Shown: positions 32,816 through 42,321, counted from the first letter of the stretch. The stretch is DNA of 63,698 bases from Acidobacteriota bacterium (GCA_021791875.1 JAJYVU010000014.1:1-63698); one strand, 5' to 3'. The notes: generated from the sequence alone by a model not told the origin. Numbers and translations: made by a program.

Positions 32816-35800
32816 TTATTCTGCTTTCGGCATGGTGGCCAGCGGCATGATGTTGTGCTGGACGAGGGAGCGATTGAAAGCTGGAACCTCGCTCTTCATG
32901 AGGTTGTTGTAGGCAGCGGTGGCGGCGGCGAGTTTTTGCTCGAGGTACTTGGTCATGGCGTATTCCGTGTCGGTCGGCTGGTAGTCCGCGCCCCCGGCGA
33001 CATCGCCCGCGCCGGATCCGATTTCGGCATTCAGCCAGAGCAGACCATAGTAGATCTTATAGGCGGACATGTAGGTTTTGTCGTCGCCGACGGCGAGCGC
33101 TCTGGAGAGCATCTGGTACTCGACCTTTTGCATGCTCGCGTCCATGTTTTGCGCGGAGGTGAGCATGGAGGCGTCGCCATGGTTCTTGAGCATGGCTTCG
33201 ATGTCGGCGAGCTGCTTCCGCATCCACTCGATCTGATTGACCATGGCGGAGACGTGGTTGACGTCATTGATAATGCGTTCCTGAAGTTTTACGGAATCCT
33301 GGAGGCCGGCCTGAGTGGCGTGACTGTTCGGGTCCATGAGGATGGTGACGGGGACGGAGTCGCTTTGGCCGTCGACGGTGAGTTTGGCGGTGTATTTGCC
33401 GGGCGCGGCCATGGGCGTGGGCATTCGCCATATGCCCCAGTGGGTGATGGGGCGCCAGCTCTTGCCGATGAAGCGGGATTCGAGGAAGATGTGGGGATCC
33501 TCTGGCGGGACGGTGCGAAGCTTGACCTGGTGTGGCGCAGTGTAGTGCATGTTCCAGGGAATGCGATTGAGGCCGGCGTGGGCGGTGGCGGTGAGGGTAC
33601 GAATGACGTTGCCGTTGGAGTCAGAGATCGCGATCCGGATCGGCTTTTTAGGCGCAGACCTGAGCGAGAAGGTGAAGTAAACGTACTCGTTGTGGATGAT
33701 GCGGTAGGTGGGGCGCGGCGTGAAGAAACGAACCGGCGCGCTGGACTGCTCGCGGGCCATCTGTTCGAGTGGAGAGATGTCGTCGAGGATGTAGATGCCG
33801 CGGCCATAGGTGGCGACGACGAGATCGTGAAAGCGCTTCTGCACGATGGTCCAGGAGACGGGCGATGGCGGCAGGCCAGCTTTCAGGTGGATCCAGTGGG
33901 CACCGCGATCGAGGGAGTAGTAGAGCGCGTTGCCGGTGCCGGCAAAGAGGAGGCCGGGCTGATTGGGGTCCTCTGAAACCGTGCGGACCCAGGCGAGCGG
34001 ACCGCGCGGGAGGGTGGAGTCGATGCGGGTCCAGGTTTTGCCGTAGTCCGTGGTCTTGAGAATGTAGGGTGCGCGGTCGTTCATAAGGTGATAGTCGACC
34101 GAGACGTAGGCTGTGCCGGCGTGAAAGAACGATGGCTGGATGCTGGTGATTTCTCCCCATGCCGGGATGTGCATGTTTGCGGAGACGTCGTTCCAGTGCT
34201 GGCCGCCGTTGGAGGTGTACCAGAGTTTGCCGTCGTTTGTGCCAGCCCAGATGAGGCCCTGCTTGAGGGTGGACGGTGCGATGGCGTAGACAACTTCGCC
34301 ATAGAACTGGCCGAGGTTGTCTGGAATGAGATCGCCGGAGGAGACGAGGTATTTGGGGTTGTGGGTGGAGAGGTCAGGGCTGATGACGCTCCAGCTTTGG
34401 CCCGCGTTGGTGGTCTTGAAGATGACCTGGCAGCCGTAGTAGACAGCGTTATGGTTGAAGGGGTCGATGGCGAGCGGCGCGGTCCAATGACAACGGTATT
34501 TAACCTGGTTGGGCGCGGCGTCGAGGGTGTGCAACCAGGGGCTGACGGAGCGGGCAGTCTGTGTGGCGGCGTCCCAGCGGGTGACCTCGTTGCCGTAGCA
34601 GGTAGCCCAGACGATATTGGGATTGGCGGGGTCGGGCAGAGCGAAGCCGGATTCGCAGCCGCCCATACCGCGGTTGTGGCCAGCGTTGGGATCTTCGTCA
34701 TTGAGCGGGATGCTAGGGAAACGCATGGTGGTGGCATCCTGCATGTCTGTGTAGACCTCGTAAGGGATCTGGTCATCGACGGCGACGCGGTACATCTGGC
34801 CGATGGGCAGAGTGACGTAATGGAAGCCGTGTCCGCCGGTGGTGGTGATGTCGATGCCTTCGTCAAAAGTGATGGCGAAGTGTCTGGAGTTCCTGGGATC
34901 CCACCAGATGTCGTGATTGTCGCCGCCCCAAGGTGTGGCCTTGAAGGTGTGGCCGCCATCGCGCGAGATGGAGAGGCTGCTATTGGCGACGAGGATTTCG
35001 TCTTCGTCCGTGGGTGAGACAGCGATGGTGCCGTAATAGGGTGCGCGGCCGATGAGGGTACGGTCGTAGCTGGTGCGGTACCAGTTGTTGCCGCCGTCAT
35101 CGGAGCGCCAGAAGGAGCCCTGTCCGCGGGTCTCAATGAGGGCATAGACGCGGTTGGAGTCAGTGGGGGCGACGGCTACGCTGACTTTGCCGAGCGGGGA
35201 GTGGGGCAGTCCGTGGCCGGTGATGCGATGCCAGGTGGCACCGCTGTCGTGTGAGACGTAGATGCCGCTGCCGGGGCCACCGCTGAACTCGCCCCAAGTG
35301 TGGATGACGACCTGCCATGTTCCGGCGAAGAGGGTGCGCGGATTCCGGGGATCGAAGGTGAGGCTGGAGCAGCCGGTGTTCTCGTCGACAAAGAGGACAC
35401 GGGTCCAGGTTTTGCCGCCGTCAGTAGAGCGGAAAACGCCGCGCTGCTGCTGCGGGCCGGTAAGACGACCTTCCGCACAGACGTAAACGTCGTTGGCATT
35501 GCGCGGGTTAATGAGAATCTTTGCAATGCGGCCGGTTTTGGCCAGGCCCATGTGCTGCCAGGTCTTGCCAGCGTCAGTGGATTTATAGACACCGTTGCCG
35601 GGAACGCTCATGTCGCGAATGGGATAAGGGTCGCCGGTGCCGACCCAAACGATGTTGGGGTCGGAGTGCGCGACGGCGATGGAGCCAATGGCAGCGACGG
35701 ATTCGTGATCAAAGATGGGGCGCCAGTGGTTGCCGCCATCGGTGGATTTGAAGACGCCACCGGAGGCTGCTCCGGCATAGTAGATGCTGGAGTTGCCGGG

Positions 35801-35962
35801 GATTCCAGCGAAGGCAGAGACACGATTGCCGATGCGAGGCCCTATGAAGCGAAAGTGGAAGCCTGTGGTCTCTTGTGCGCGTGTTTGCTGGGAGAGTGCC
35901 GGAATGGAGGCGAGGAAGAGCGTCAGAGTGCAGGCGGCAAGGGCAGTAAGGGACTTTTTCAT
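32816..35962 (-). CDS. Secreted BNR/sortilin-like beta-propeller protein
   Basis: 1048 residues with signal peptide MKKSLTALAACTLTLFLASIPALSQ. Many BNR/Asp-box repeats (S-T-D-G-G-x-x-W) are visible: FKSTDGGNHWRPI, YKSTDAGKTWQHM, FRSTDGGKTWTRV, YVSHDSGATWHRI, WRSDDGGNNWYRT, FKTTNAGQSWSVI, YTSNGGQHWNDV and YSLDRGAHWIHL. This is the VPS10/sortilin-like double propeller often mislabelled glycosyl hydrolase. A beta-sandwich and a helical tail (ERIINDVNHVSAMVNQIEWMRKQLADIEAML) follow. Binding of peptides or a polymer is likelier than catalysis. Its promoter shares two elements with the TonB receptor and peptidase promoters. Function unknown. Confidence 0.82.
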   Translation of the reverse strand: MKKSLTALAACTLTLFLASIPALSQQTRAQETTGFHFRFIGPRIGNRVSAFAGIPGNSSIYYAGAASGGVFKSTDGGNHWRPIFDHESVAAIGSIAVAHSDPNIVWVGTGDPYPIRDMSVPGNGVYKSTDAGKTWQHMGLAKTGRIAKILINPRNANDVYVCAEGRLTGPQQQRGVFRSTDGGKTWTRVLFVDENTGCSSLTFDPRNPRTLFAGTWQVVIHTWGEFSGGPGSGIYVSHDSGATWHRITGHGLPHSPLGKVSVAVAPTDSNRVYALIETRGQGSFWRSDDGGNNWYRTSYDRTLIGRAPYYGTIAVSPTDEDEILVANSSLSISRDGGHTFKATPWGGDNHDIWWDPRNSRHFAITFDEGIDITTTGGHGFHYVTLPIGQMYRVAVDDQIPYEVYTDMQDATTMRFPSIPLNDEDPNAGHNRGMGGCESGFALPDPANPNIVWATCYGNEVTRWDAATQTARSVSPWLHTLDAAPNQVKYRCHWTAPLAIDPFNHNAVYYGCQVIFKTTNAGQSWSVISPDLSTHNPKYLVSSGDLIPDNLGQFYGEVVYAIAPSTLKQGLIWAGTNDGKLWYTSNGGQHWNDVSANMHIPAWGEITSIQPSFFHAGTAYVSVDYHLMNDRAPYILKTTDYGKTWTRIDSTLPRGPLAWVRTVSEDPNQPGLLFAGTGNALYYSLDRGAHWIHLKAGLPPSPVSWTIVQKRFHDLVVATYGRGIYILDDISPLEQMAREQSSAPVRFFTPRPTYRIIHNEYVYFTFSLRSAPKKPIRIAISDSNGNVIRTLTATAHAGLNRIPWNMHYTAPHQVKLRTVPPEDPHIFLESRFIGKSWRPITHWGIWRMPTPMAAPGKYTAKLTVDGQSDSVPVTILMDPNSHATQAGLQDSVKLQERIINDVNHVSAMVNQIEWMRKQLADIEAMLKNHGDASMLTSAQNMDASMQKVEYQMLSRALAVGDDKTYMSAYKIYYGLLWLNAEIGSGAGDVAGGADYQPTDTEYAMTKYLEQKLAAATAAYNNLMKSEVPAFNRSLVQHNIMPLATMPKAE

Positions 35963-36005
35963 GAGATTCCCGGAGCAGTTGGATTGTCGTTCCTATGCGT
36001 GGGCG

Positions 36006-36030
36006 AATTGTACACCAAATTACATCCAAT
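36006..36030 (-). promoter_or_regulatory. Two shared elements upstream of the BNR gene
   Basis: AATTGTACAC (36006-36015) and ATTACATCCAAT (36019-36030) lie head to head, 3 nt apart. They match AATTGTACGC and TTGGATGTAAT before the TonB receptor, the latter in reverse complement. They are 44-68 nt upstream of the start at 35962. Confidence 0.5.
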
Positions 36031-36147
36031 CTTCAGCAATGAAATGAAGGAATGGCGGGATTCTGGGGTGCATGGGCGACGATGGCGCCGGGAAGAGGCC
36101 GCGTCGCCCGGAGGATGAGTCCGGGCAAGGGCGGGGGTGAGTGATTT

Positions 36148-37740
36148 TCAGGACGAGACGGCGTCGCGTGTGAAGGAGCCGTCGACGAGGCGCCAGATGC
36201 CAAGGGGATTGGCATCTTTGAGTTCTTCAGGAAGGGCGGCTTGTGGAAAGTCCTGATAGCAGACCGGGCGCGCGAAGCGGAATATGGCCTGGCTACCGAC
36301 GGAAGTGAAGCGGCTATCTGAGGTTGCGGGGTAGGGCCCGCCGTGGACCATGGCATGGCAGACTTCGACGCCGGTGGGAAAGCCGTTGAAGATGATGCGT
36401 CCGGCTTTTTGCTGGAGCGAGTCGACAAGATCGGCGAAGGCGGCGAGATCGGCCTCAGTGCCGTGAAGAGATGCCGTGAGCTGGCCCTCAAGTGCGTGAG
36501 CGAGGGCAAGAAGCTGAGCGCGGTCGGCGTAGCGCACCAGAAGTGTGGTGGGGCCGAAGAGTTCGTGTGCGAGCTCGGGATGCTCGAGGAGGGCTTCGCC
36601 GGTGGTTTGCAGGAGAGCGGGAACGGCACGATAGCCGGACTCGTCTGTGATGGGAGCTTCGGCGAGGATCTGGATGCGGGAGTGCGTTTTGCGCTGGGTA
36701 AGGCCGGCGCGGAAGTTGCCGCAGATGCCTTCCGTGAGCATGATGGCGCTGGCGCCCTGACGGGTGCGGATCTGTAACTCCTGCGCGAATGCATCGCCGT
36801 CAGAGTTGGCCGGGAGGAAAACGAGGCCGGGTTTGGTGCAGAACTGTCCGACGCCGAGTGTGAAGGAATCGAAGAGGCCGGCGGCGATGGCTGCTCCGCG
36901 TGAGGCAAGAGCCTGGGGCAGCACGACAAGTGGATTTGTGCTGCTCATTTCAGTGAAGCAGGGGATGGGGTCGGGCCGTGCGGCGGCGAGATCCATGAGC
37001 GCGCGGCCGGCGCGGAGGGATCCGGTGAAGCCGACAGCTTTGACGGCGGGATGCTGTACGAGGGCGGCGGCGACTTGCGTGCCGGCATCAAAAAGCAACG
37101 CGAAGACGCCGGGCGGCAGGCCGCAGCTGACTGCCGAGCGAACGATGGCGTGGCCGACGAGTTCGCTGGCGCCGGGATGAGCGGGATGGGCCTTGACGAT
37201 GACGGGGTTGCCAGCGGCGAGCGCGGAGGCGGTGTCTCCGCCAGCGACAGAGAAAGCGAGTGGGAAGTTGCTGGCGCCGAAGACGACGACCGGGCCGAGG
37301 GGGCGCAGCATGGACCGGATGTCAGAGCGCGGAAGCGGCTTGCGCTCCGGCAGCGCGGGGTCGATACGGGCCTGTACCCAGGAGCCTTCTTCGACCATTT
37401 GTGCAAAGAGGCGGAGTTGGTTGGCGGTGCGGGCGAGCTCGCCCTGAAGGCGCTTGATGGGCAGGCCGGATTCCAGATGCGCGCGCGCGACCAGTTCTTC
37501 GGAAACGCCTTCCAGGCTGGATGCGATGGTGCGCAGGAAGTGCCCTTTTTGCGCGCCGGGCAGCTTGCTGTATGTGACGAAAGCCTCGGCGGCGAGATTT
37601 GCGGCCTGTCTGACGTCGTCCAGCGCGGCGGAGTGAAAGAGCGGCGTGAGGCGCTCGCCGGTGGCCGGATTGACGGCCGAGAATGTCTCGCCTGAACCCG
37701 GTTGCGGGGCCGAGCCGATGATGGAGAGTCCTTGTAGCAT
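36148..37740 (-). CDS. 2-oxoglutarate semialdehyde dehydrogenase (aldehyde dehydrogenase family)
   Basis: Last step of hydroxyproline breakdown: oxidises 2-oxoglutarate semialdehyde to 2-oxoglutarate. The 530-residue protein has Cys301 in GVGQFCTKPGL (nucleophile), Glu264 in FTEMSSTNP (general base) and Lys183 in PVIVKAHPAHPG, the pattern of the NADP-type ketoglutarate-semialdehyde subgroup. I start at ATG 37740 (MLQGLS): GAGG lies 8 nt upstream, whereas the in-frame ATG at 37746 is only about 2 nt from it. It is the last gene of the operon, 26 nt after the deaminase gene. Role inferred from operon plus family; the same subgroup also serves sugar-acid pathways. Confidence 0.9.
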   Translation of the reverse strand: MLQGLSIIGSAPQPGSGETFSAVNPATGERLTPLFHSAALDDVRQAANLAAEAFVTYSKLPGAQKGHFLRTIASSLEGVSEELVARAHLESGLPIKRLQGELARTANQLRLFAQMVEEGSWVQARIDPALPERKPLPRSDIRSMLRPLGPVVVFGASNFPLAFSVAGGDTASALAAGNPVIVKAHPAHPGASELVGHAIVRSAVSCGLPPGVFALLFDAGTQVAAALVQHPAVKAVGFTGSLRAGRALMDLAAARPDPIPCFTEMSSTNPLVVLPQALASRGAAIAAGLFDSFTLGVGQFCTKPGLVFLPANSDGDAFAQELQIRTRQGASAIMLTEGICGNFRAGLTQRKTHSRIQILAEAPITDESGYRAVPALLQTTGEALLEHPELAHELFGPTTLLVRYADRAQLLALAHALEGQLTASLHGTEADLAAFADLVDSLQQKAGRIIFNGFPTGVEVCHAMVHGGPYPATSDSRFTSVGSQAIFRFARPVCYQDFPQAALPEELKDANPLGIWRLVDGSFTRDAVSS

Positions 37741-37766
37741 GGGCATTTCCTCTTTAGGATGCGGCG

Positions 37767-38663
37767 TCAGGCCTTTCGGGAGGGCCGGTTTGCGAGAGCG
37801 TGCTGCACGATGGCGCGGGCCTCTTCGAGTTCGGTGCCTGAGAGTTCGAGACGGGGGCCACGTACACGAGCGCTGCCCATACCCACTTCTTCCTGCACAA
37901 ATTTGATGAGCTGGATGAATTTTGGCACGGTGTCCATGCGCAAGAGCGGCAGGAACCAGCGGTAAAGGGCAAAGGCCGCGGTCTTGTCGCCGTGCGAGGC
38001 GAGGTTGAAGAGCTCGACGGATTCAGCGGGGAATGCATTGACGAGGCCCGCAACCCAACCCACGGCGCCGGCATAGATGCCTTCGACGATGGCGTCATCG
38101 ACGCCGACGAAGATGGAGAGCGTGTCCGTCAGGGCGCGAATGGCGGTGATGCGGCGAACGTCGGTGCTGGATTCCTTGACGGCGTGAAGGTTCGCGTGTT
38201 CGGTGGCGAGTTCGGCGATGTGTCCGGGCAGAAAATCGGTGCCGTAGGAGACAGGATTGTTGTAAAGCATGCAGGAAAGCGGCGTGGCCTGGAATACCTC
38301 GCTGAGATAGGTTTTCATCTCGCGCCAGTCGCCTTTGTAGACATAAGGCGGCAGGACCATGAGCCCGCTGCAGCCCGCGTCGTGGGCTGCTTTGGCGAGG
38401 CTGACGGATTCGTGGGTGGAGAGTGACGAGATTGCGGCGACCACGGGAACACGGCTGCCGACGGTCTGCACCATGTTGCGGAGAATGGCGAGTTTTTCTT
38501 CTGTAGTCAGGGTCGCGGCTTCGCCAAGCGAGCCGAGCATGATAAGGCCGCTACATCCACTGTCGACCATCCAGTTGGCGTGTCTGCTCATGAACTCGTG
38601 GTCCACGCGCATATGGTTATCGAAGCAGGTGGTCATGGCGGGCATGACGCCTTTCCATTGCAT
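37767..38663 (-). CDS. DapA-family 1-pyrroline-4-hydroxy-2-carboxylate deaminase
   Basis: 298-residue TIM-barrel lyase of the dihydrodipicolinate synthase family. The Schiff-base Lys163 is in LHAVKESSTD and the catalytic Tyr134 in CMLYNNPVSYG. In hydroxyproline operons this paralogue (LhpC type) removes ammonia and water from 1-pyrroline-4-hydroxy-2-carboxylate to give 2-oxoglutarate semialdehyde. Sequence alone does not separate it from other DapA paralogues; the context does. GGAGAA lies 6 nt before ATG 38663. It starts 28 nt after the dehydrogenase alpha gene. Confidence 0.87.
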   Translation of the reverse strand: MQWKGVMPAMTTCFDNHMRVDHEFMSRHANWMVDSGCSGLIMLGSLGEAATLTTEEKLAILRNMVQTVGSRVPVVAAISSLSTHESVSLAKAAHDAGCSGLMVLPPYVYKGDWREMKTYLSEVFQATPLSCMLYNNPVSYGTDFLPGHIAELATEHANLHAVKESSTDVRRITAIRALTDTLSIFVGVDDAIVEGIYAGAVGWVAGLVNAFPAESVELFNLASHGDKTAAFALYRWFLPLLRMDTVPKFIQLIKFVQEEVGMGSARVRGPRLELSGTELEEARAIVQHALANRPSRKA

Positions 38664-38691
38664 GATTGGTTCTCCTTATCGAGGGCGAAAT

Positions 38692-39969
38692 TCAATGTTG
38701 CGCCGTGGGCTTCTCCGCCTCGGCAAGCGTATCAAAGCGCACCGGCAATATCGGCGGGCGGATGGACTCACCGGGCCAGCCATAAAGAAATTCAGTTGCA
38801 GCGCCGCATACCCGGCCCTGGCAGGGGCCCATCCCGCAGCGAGTGTGGAGCTTGGCGCTGCGCCAGGAATCGTGTTGTTGCAGGAGTTCGTGAGCGACAT
38901 CTTCGCAGCGGCAGACAGTTGTCTGGGGCGCAGGCAGGCGGCGCAATTCGGGGCGCGGAGCGAATGCGCGCTCCATCGCGGCAGCAAAACCCAGGGCCTT
39001 GTTGCGTTTGGCGAAAAGCTTCCGAGCTGGGGAGTTCTGGCCGGTGCTGGCATATCCGGCGATGGAGCCTTCGATGAGTGACTTGTCGAGTCCGCCTATG
39101 CCGGTGATTTCCCCGGCACAGAATACGTTGGGTACGGAGGCCTGCTGCAAGGAGTCGACCGCGACAAAACCGTTGTGGAGCGAGCAGCCGAGAAGCGCGG
39201 GCAACTCCGTGTTGGGAACGAGATGGAAGCCGCAGGCGAGGAAGTCACAGTCGAGGGTGAGACGGCGCGCTCCGTTGGTGAGCGTGACGGATTCGACCTG
39301 GGACTTGCCGTGAGCCGTGACGGGCCACCAGCCGATGCGATAAGGCACAGCGGCAAGCTGCGTGCGATATTGCACGGCCTGAGAGATTTTCGAAGGGTAT
39401 GCAACAATCGATGTTGCAAAATGAGCAAGCTGGCGGGGCGGCGCCTGTTCGCAGACGGCGACGACCTGGGCCCCATGGCTCTTGAGGAAAGCGGCGACGG
39501 CAAGTAGAAGCGGACCACTGCCGGCGACGACGATACGCTTGCCAGCGACGGGCAGGCCGGACTTGACCATCGCCTGCAAGCCGCCCGCACCGATGACATT
39601 GCGCAGAGTCCAACCGGGGAATGGCAGGAAACGCTCGCGGGCACCGGTGGCGAGGATGAGTTTATTGTAGCGCAGGATGTGGAGGCCGTCGGGAGCTTCA
39701 GCGTGGAGGGTGTTGAAAGCTGGAGCGTCGAAGACGCGGAGGCCGTGGAGGCGCGTGGCCTGGGTTTGTTGAAGCCGGTTGTGCCATGGTCCAGACGGAT
39801 GGGACTGCCGAGCGGGGAAGCTGTTGCGCCAGATCTGGCCGCCGAGGGCGGGATTTTCATCGACGATGGCGACGCGGGCATGAGGGGCGGCAGCACAGGC
39901 GGCCGCGATGCCGGCAGGTCCGCCGCCGATGACGAGGACATCGTAAGTGTACTCGTTACGGTTACGCAT
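38692..39969 (-). CDS. D-hydroxyproline dehydrogenase, large FAD subunit with BFD-like [2Fe-2S] tail
   Basis: 425 residues. An N-terminal FAD dinucleotide fold (YDVLVIGGGPAGIAAACAAA, ALGGQIWRN) and a second nucleotide fold (GKRIVVAGSGPLLLAVAAFLKSHGAQVVAV) show a two-dinucleotide-binding flavoprotein. The C-terminus, TVCRCEDVAHELLQ with RCGMGPCQGRVCG, gives four cysteines in a BFD-like [2Fe-2S] pattern. This is the alpha subunit of the heteromeric enzyme also called hydrogen-cyanide-synthase-B-like. It overlaps the ferredoxin-like gene by 8 nt, so translation is probably coupled. The three adjacent subunits together should oxidise cis-4-hydroxy-D-proline. Confidence 0.9.
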   Translation of the reverse strand: MRNRNEYTYDVLVIGGGPAGIAAACAAAPHARVAIVDENPALGGQIWRNSFPARQSHPSGPWHNRLQQTQATRLHGLRVFDAPAFNTLHAEAPDGLHILRYNKLILATGARERFLPFPGWTLRNVIGAGGLQAMVKSGLPVAGKRIVVAGSGPLLLAVAAFLKSHGAQVVAVCEQAPPRQLAHFATSIVAYPSKISQAVQYRTQLAAVPYRIGWWPVTAHGKSQVESVTLTNGARRLTLDCDFLACGFHLVPNTELPALLGCSLHNGFVAVDSLQQASVPNVFCAGEITGIGGLDKSLIEGSIAGYASTGQNSPARKLFAKRNKALGFAAAMERAFAPRPELRRLPAPQTTVCRCEDVAHELLQQHDSWRSAKLHTRCGMGPCQGRVCGAATEFLYGWPGESIRPPILPVRFDTLAEAEKPTAQH

Positions 39970-40207
39970 GTGTGCTCACCTCCATTCCGGGCACACAGAG
40001 GGTCTGGCATGCGAGCCGGTTGGAAATGCGGTCGATGGTGACTCGGCACTCGTAACAGATGCCCATGGCACAGAGCGGTCCGCGCGGCTGGCCGGTCACG
40101 GAGGTGCGGCATGGTTCGTTCAGAAGAGTGAGCGCGACGGCGACAGTGACGCCGGAGGGAACTTGCACCGGAGCGCCGTTGACCGTGATCGTGATGGCGT
40201 CAGGCAT
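39962..40207 (-). CDS. D-hydroxyproline dehydrogenase, small [2Fe-2S] subunit
   Basis: 81-residue ferredoxin-like protein (Fer2_4 type). It begins with the beta-grasp ITITVNGAPVQVPSGVTVAVAL, and the cluster cysteines lie in NEPCRTS, GPLCAMGICYECRVTID and RLACQT. It passes electrons between the flavin subunits. Its gene overlaps both neighbours by 8 nt, in the order small DAO-type subunit, ferredoxin, large subunit. This corresponds to the gamma subunit (HcnA-like) of known three-component D-hydroxyproline dehydrogenases. Confidence 0.9.
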   Translation of the reverse strand: MPDAITITVNGAPVQVPSGVTVAVALTLLNEPCRTSVTGQPRGPLCAMGICYECRVTIDRISNRLACQTLCVPGMEVSTHA

Positions 40208-41333
40208 GCGCAGTCTCCGTTGTGGGATGAAATGCGCGGGCGGGCAAGTAGGGTTCGACGGGGATTTCGGACCCCGAGCCGGTGAGGATGTGACGGATCA
40301 ATTTGCCGGTGGCAAGCGCGGTGGTGATGCCGAGGCCCTCGTGTCCAGTAGCGAGAAAGAGCGTGGGATCGGCGGGATGTGGTCCGATGAGGGGCAGCTT
40401 GTCCGGCGTGGCGGCGCGGAAGCCGGTCCAGGTGCGCAGGACGGAGAGTTTGTCGATGCCGGGCATATAGCGCCGAGTCTGCTGCATCATGCGCTGGAGG
40501 ATTTGGTGGTCGACAGATTTGTCGTGTGCGTTGTATTGCCGCGATGAGCCAATGAGGACCTGTCCGGTTTTGCGCGGTTGCACGTTGAAGGCGACTGAAT
40601 CTGCCGTGCCGGAGCCTGCGCTGCGGACGTAGCCAAGTTCGACGAGTTGATGACGGACGAAGCCGGGTGCGCGGTCCGTGATGACGAGATGACCTTTGCG
40701 CGGGTGGACCGGCAGCCCCGGGGCGAGGGATGGGGCTGCGGCCCCGAGCGCGTTGATGATGCGCGGTGAGGAGAGTATGTCTCCGTTGGCAAGACAAGCT
40801 TTGCCTTCACCGGCCTGCAAGGCAGCCTGGCGGATGAGGGAAGCACCGGAAGAAAGAGCTTGTTGCAACAAATAATCCGCGGCAACGGGGGGATAGAGGA
40901 CTGCGTCAGAGGAGACGAGGAGTCCGCCTGCCAGGCCGGGGCGGAGATGCGGTTCTTCATGCAGCAGGGCATGCGAATCCAGGACGCGAACTGGCAGGCC
41001 GCGCGTCACGTAAATGGATTGCTTGCGCGCGACCTCCTGCATTTCGACCTCGTCAGCCGCGACCCAGATGGTTCCGGGCGTTTCATATTCGGCTGCAGGT
41101 GGAAGCTGCGGTGCGAGGACATGCCAGAGCTGCTGGGAGTAATGGGTGAACGCGAGCTGCGCGGGCGAATCATCCATTACGACGATGTGACCCATGCCGG
41201 CGGCGGTTGCTCCTCCGCCGATGACGCCGGGCTCGACCACTGTGACGGACATGCCGGCGTGGGCCAGTTCCATGGCGCAGGCTGCTCCGACGATACCGGC
41301 ACCGAGAACAATTGCGTCGCAATTGGAGCTCAT
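40200..41333 (-). CDS. D-hydroxyproline dehydrogenase, DAO-type FAD subunit
   Basis: 377-residue D-amino-acid-oxidase-fold flavoprotein. The N-terminal motif SNCDAIVLGAGIVGAACAMELAHAGMSVTVVEPGVIGGGATAAGMGHI binds FAD. The C-terminus has the conserved WTGFRAATPDKLPLIGPHPADPTLFLATGHEGLGITTALATGKLI. It is the beta subunit expected to bind the imino acid and make the C=N bond. It overlaps the epimerase gene by 4 nt and the ferredoxin gene by 8 nt, a tight operon. Confidence 0.9.
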   Translation of the reverse strand: MSSNCDAIVLGAGIVGAACAMELAHAGMSVTVVEPGVIGGGATAAGMGHIVVMDDSPAQLAFTHYSQQLWHVLAPQLPPAAEYETPGTIWVAADEVEMQEVARKQSIYVTRGLPVRVLDSHALLHEEPHLRPGLAGGLLVSSDAVLYPPVAADYLLQQALSSGASLIRQAALQAGEGKACLANGDILSSPRIINALGAAAPSLAPGLPVHPRKGHLVITDRAPGFVRHQLVELGYVRSAGSGTADSVAFNVQPRKTGQVLIGSSRQYNAHDKSVDHQILQRMMQQTRRYMPGIDKLSVLRTWTGFRAATPDKLPLIGPHPADPTLFLATGHEGLGITTALATGKLIRHILTGSGSEIPVEPYLPARAFHPTTETAHA

Positions 41334-42277
41334 GTGCGGATTCCGGCGACGAATGGATCGGTGGAGTCGAGGATGAGTGTGGTTTCGGCCGTGATGTATG
41401 CGTTGCCGGTGATGCTGGGATAGACGCCGTCGTCACGGACCTCGATGCAGCCTTGAAAGATGCTGCCGAGAATGCCTTCCTGGCGCCAGAGCTCGCCGGG
41501 ACTGAGTTTGCCGTCGGCGTAGAGGCATGCCATTTTGGCAGAGGTGCCGGTGCCGCAGGGTGACCGGTCATAGGCTTTGCCGGGGCAGAGTACAAAGTTG
41601 CGGCTGTCGGCCTGAGGGCTGACTGGTGGAGCGAAGATTTCGATGTGATCGATGATCTTGCCGTCGTCTCCGCAGATGCCCTGCGATTCAAGGGCCTGAC
41701 GGATGGCCCAGGTGAATTCGGTGAGGCTCTCGACATGCTGGAGGTCGAGTTGCTGGTTGTGGTGGTCGACAAGATAGAACCAATTGCCGCCCCAGGCGAT
41801 GTCACCAGTGACGATGCCGTATCCGGGAACCTCGATGGGAACGTGCTGTGCGGCGCGGTAGCTGCGGACATTTGTGACAGTGACCGCGCCGCTGGGGTGG
41901 AGGGTCGTTTTGACGGCGCCGACAGGGGTGTCGATCCAGTGCTCGCCTGGCTGAATTTTGCCGAGCCAGGCAAGGGTGGCGACGACGCCGATGGTTCCGT
42001 GGCCGCACATACCGAGATAGCCGACGTTGTTGAAGAAGATGACGCCGATGTCGCAGCGGGGATCCTGGGGCTCGCAGAGCATGCCGCCCACGATGACATC
42101 GGAGCCGCGCGGCTCATTGACGACGGCGGAGCGGAAGTCGTCGAACTGAGTACGGAGGCGGTCAAGCCTTTCGGCGAGAGATCCATCGCCCAATTCCGGA
42201 GCGCCAGCGATGACGAGCCGCGTGGGTTCGCCAGCGGTGTGCGAATCGATGGCCTGAATACGATGCAGAACGGACAT
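41330..42277 (-). CDS. 4-hydroxyproline 2-epimerase (proline racemase family)
   Basis: 315 residues. Converts trans-4-hydroxy-L-proline to cis-4-hydroxy-D-proline. Both catalytic acid/base cysteines are present: Cys91 in MCGHGTIG and Cys241 in DRSPCGTGTSAK. A thiol at the first site argues for an epimerase or racemase rather than the hydroxyproline dehydratase group, where it is threonine. First gene of the six-gene operon. I use ATG 42277; an in-frame TTG is at 42283. Upstream is ATTGGATACATT, likely part of the operator for the divergent GntR regulator. Confidence 0.92.
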   Translation of the reverse strand: MSVLHRIQAIDSHTAGEPTRLVIAGAPELGDGSLAERLDRLRTQFDDFRSAVVNEPRGSDVIVGGMLCEPQDPRCDIGVIFFNNVGYLGMCGHGTIGVVATLAWLGKIQPGEHWIDTPVGAVKTTLHPSGAVTVTNVRSYRAAQHVPIEVPGYGIVTGDIAWGGNWFYLVDHHNQQLDLQHVESLTEFTWAIRQALESQGICGDDGKIIDHIEIFAPPVSPQADSRNFVLCPGKAYDRSPCGTGTSAKMACLYADGKLSPGELWRQEGILGSIFQGCIEVRDDGVYPSITGNAYITAETTLILDSTDPFVAGIRT

Positions 42278-42309
42278 TAGCAAGCTTGGCCCCGAATTAT
42301 GTCTACCAC

Positions 42310-42321
42310 ATTGGATACATT
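42310..42321. promoter_or_regulatory. Candidate GntR site in the hydroxyproline operon promoter
   Basis: ATTGGATACATT, an imperfect palindrome, lies 33 nt upstream of the epimerase start in the divergent region with the GntR gene. It resembles ATGGATACAATTC before the DUF5695 operon and TTGGAT elements elsewhere. FCD-type GntR regulators often bind TNGTATACNA-like palindromes. Confidence 0.45.
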
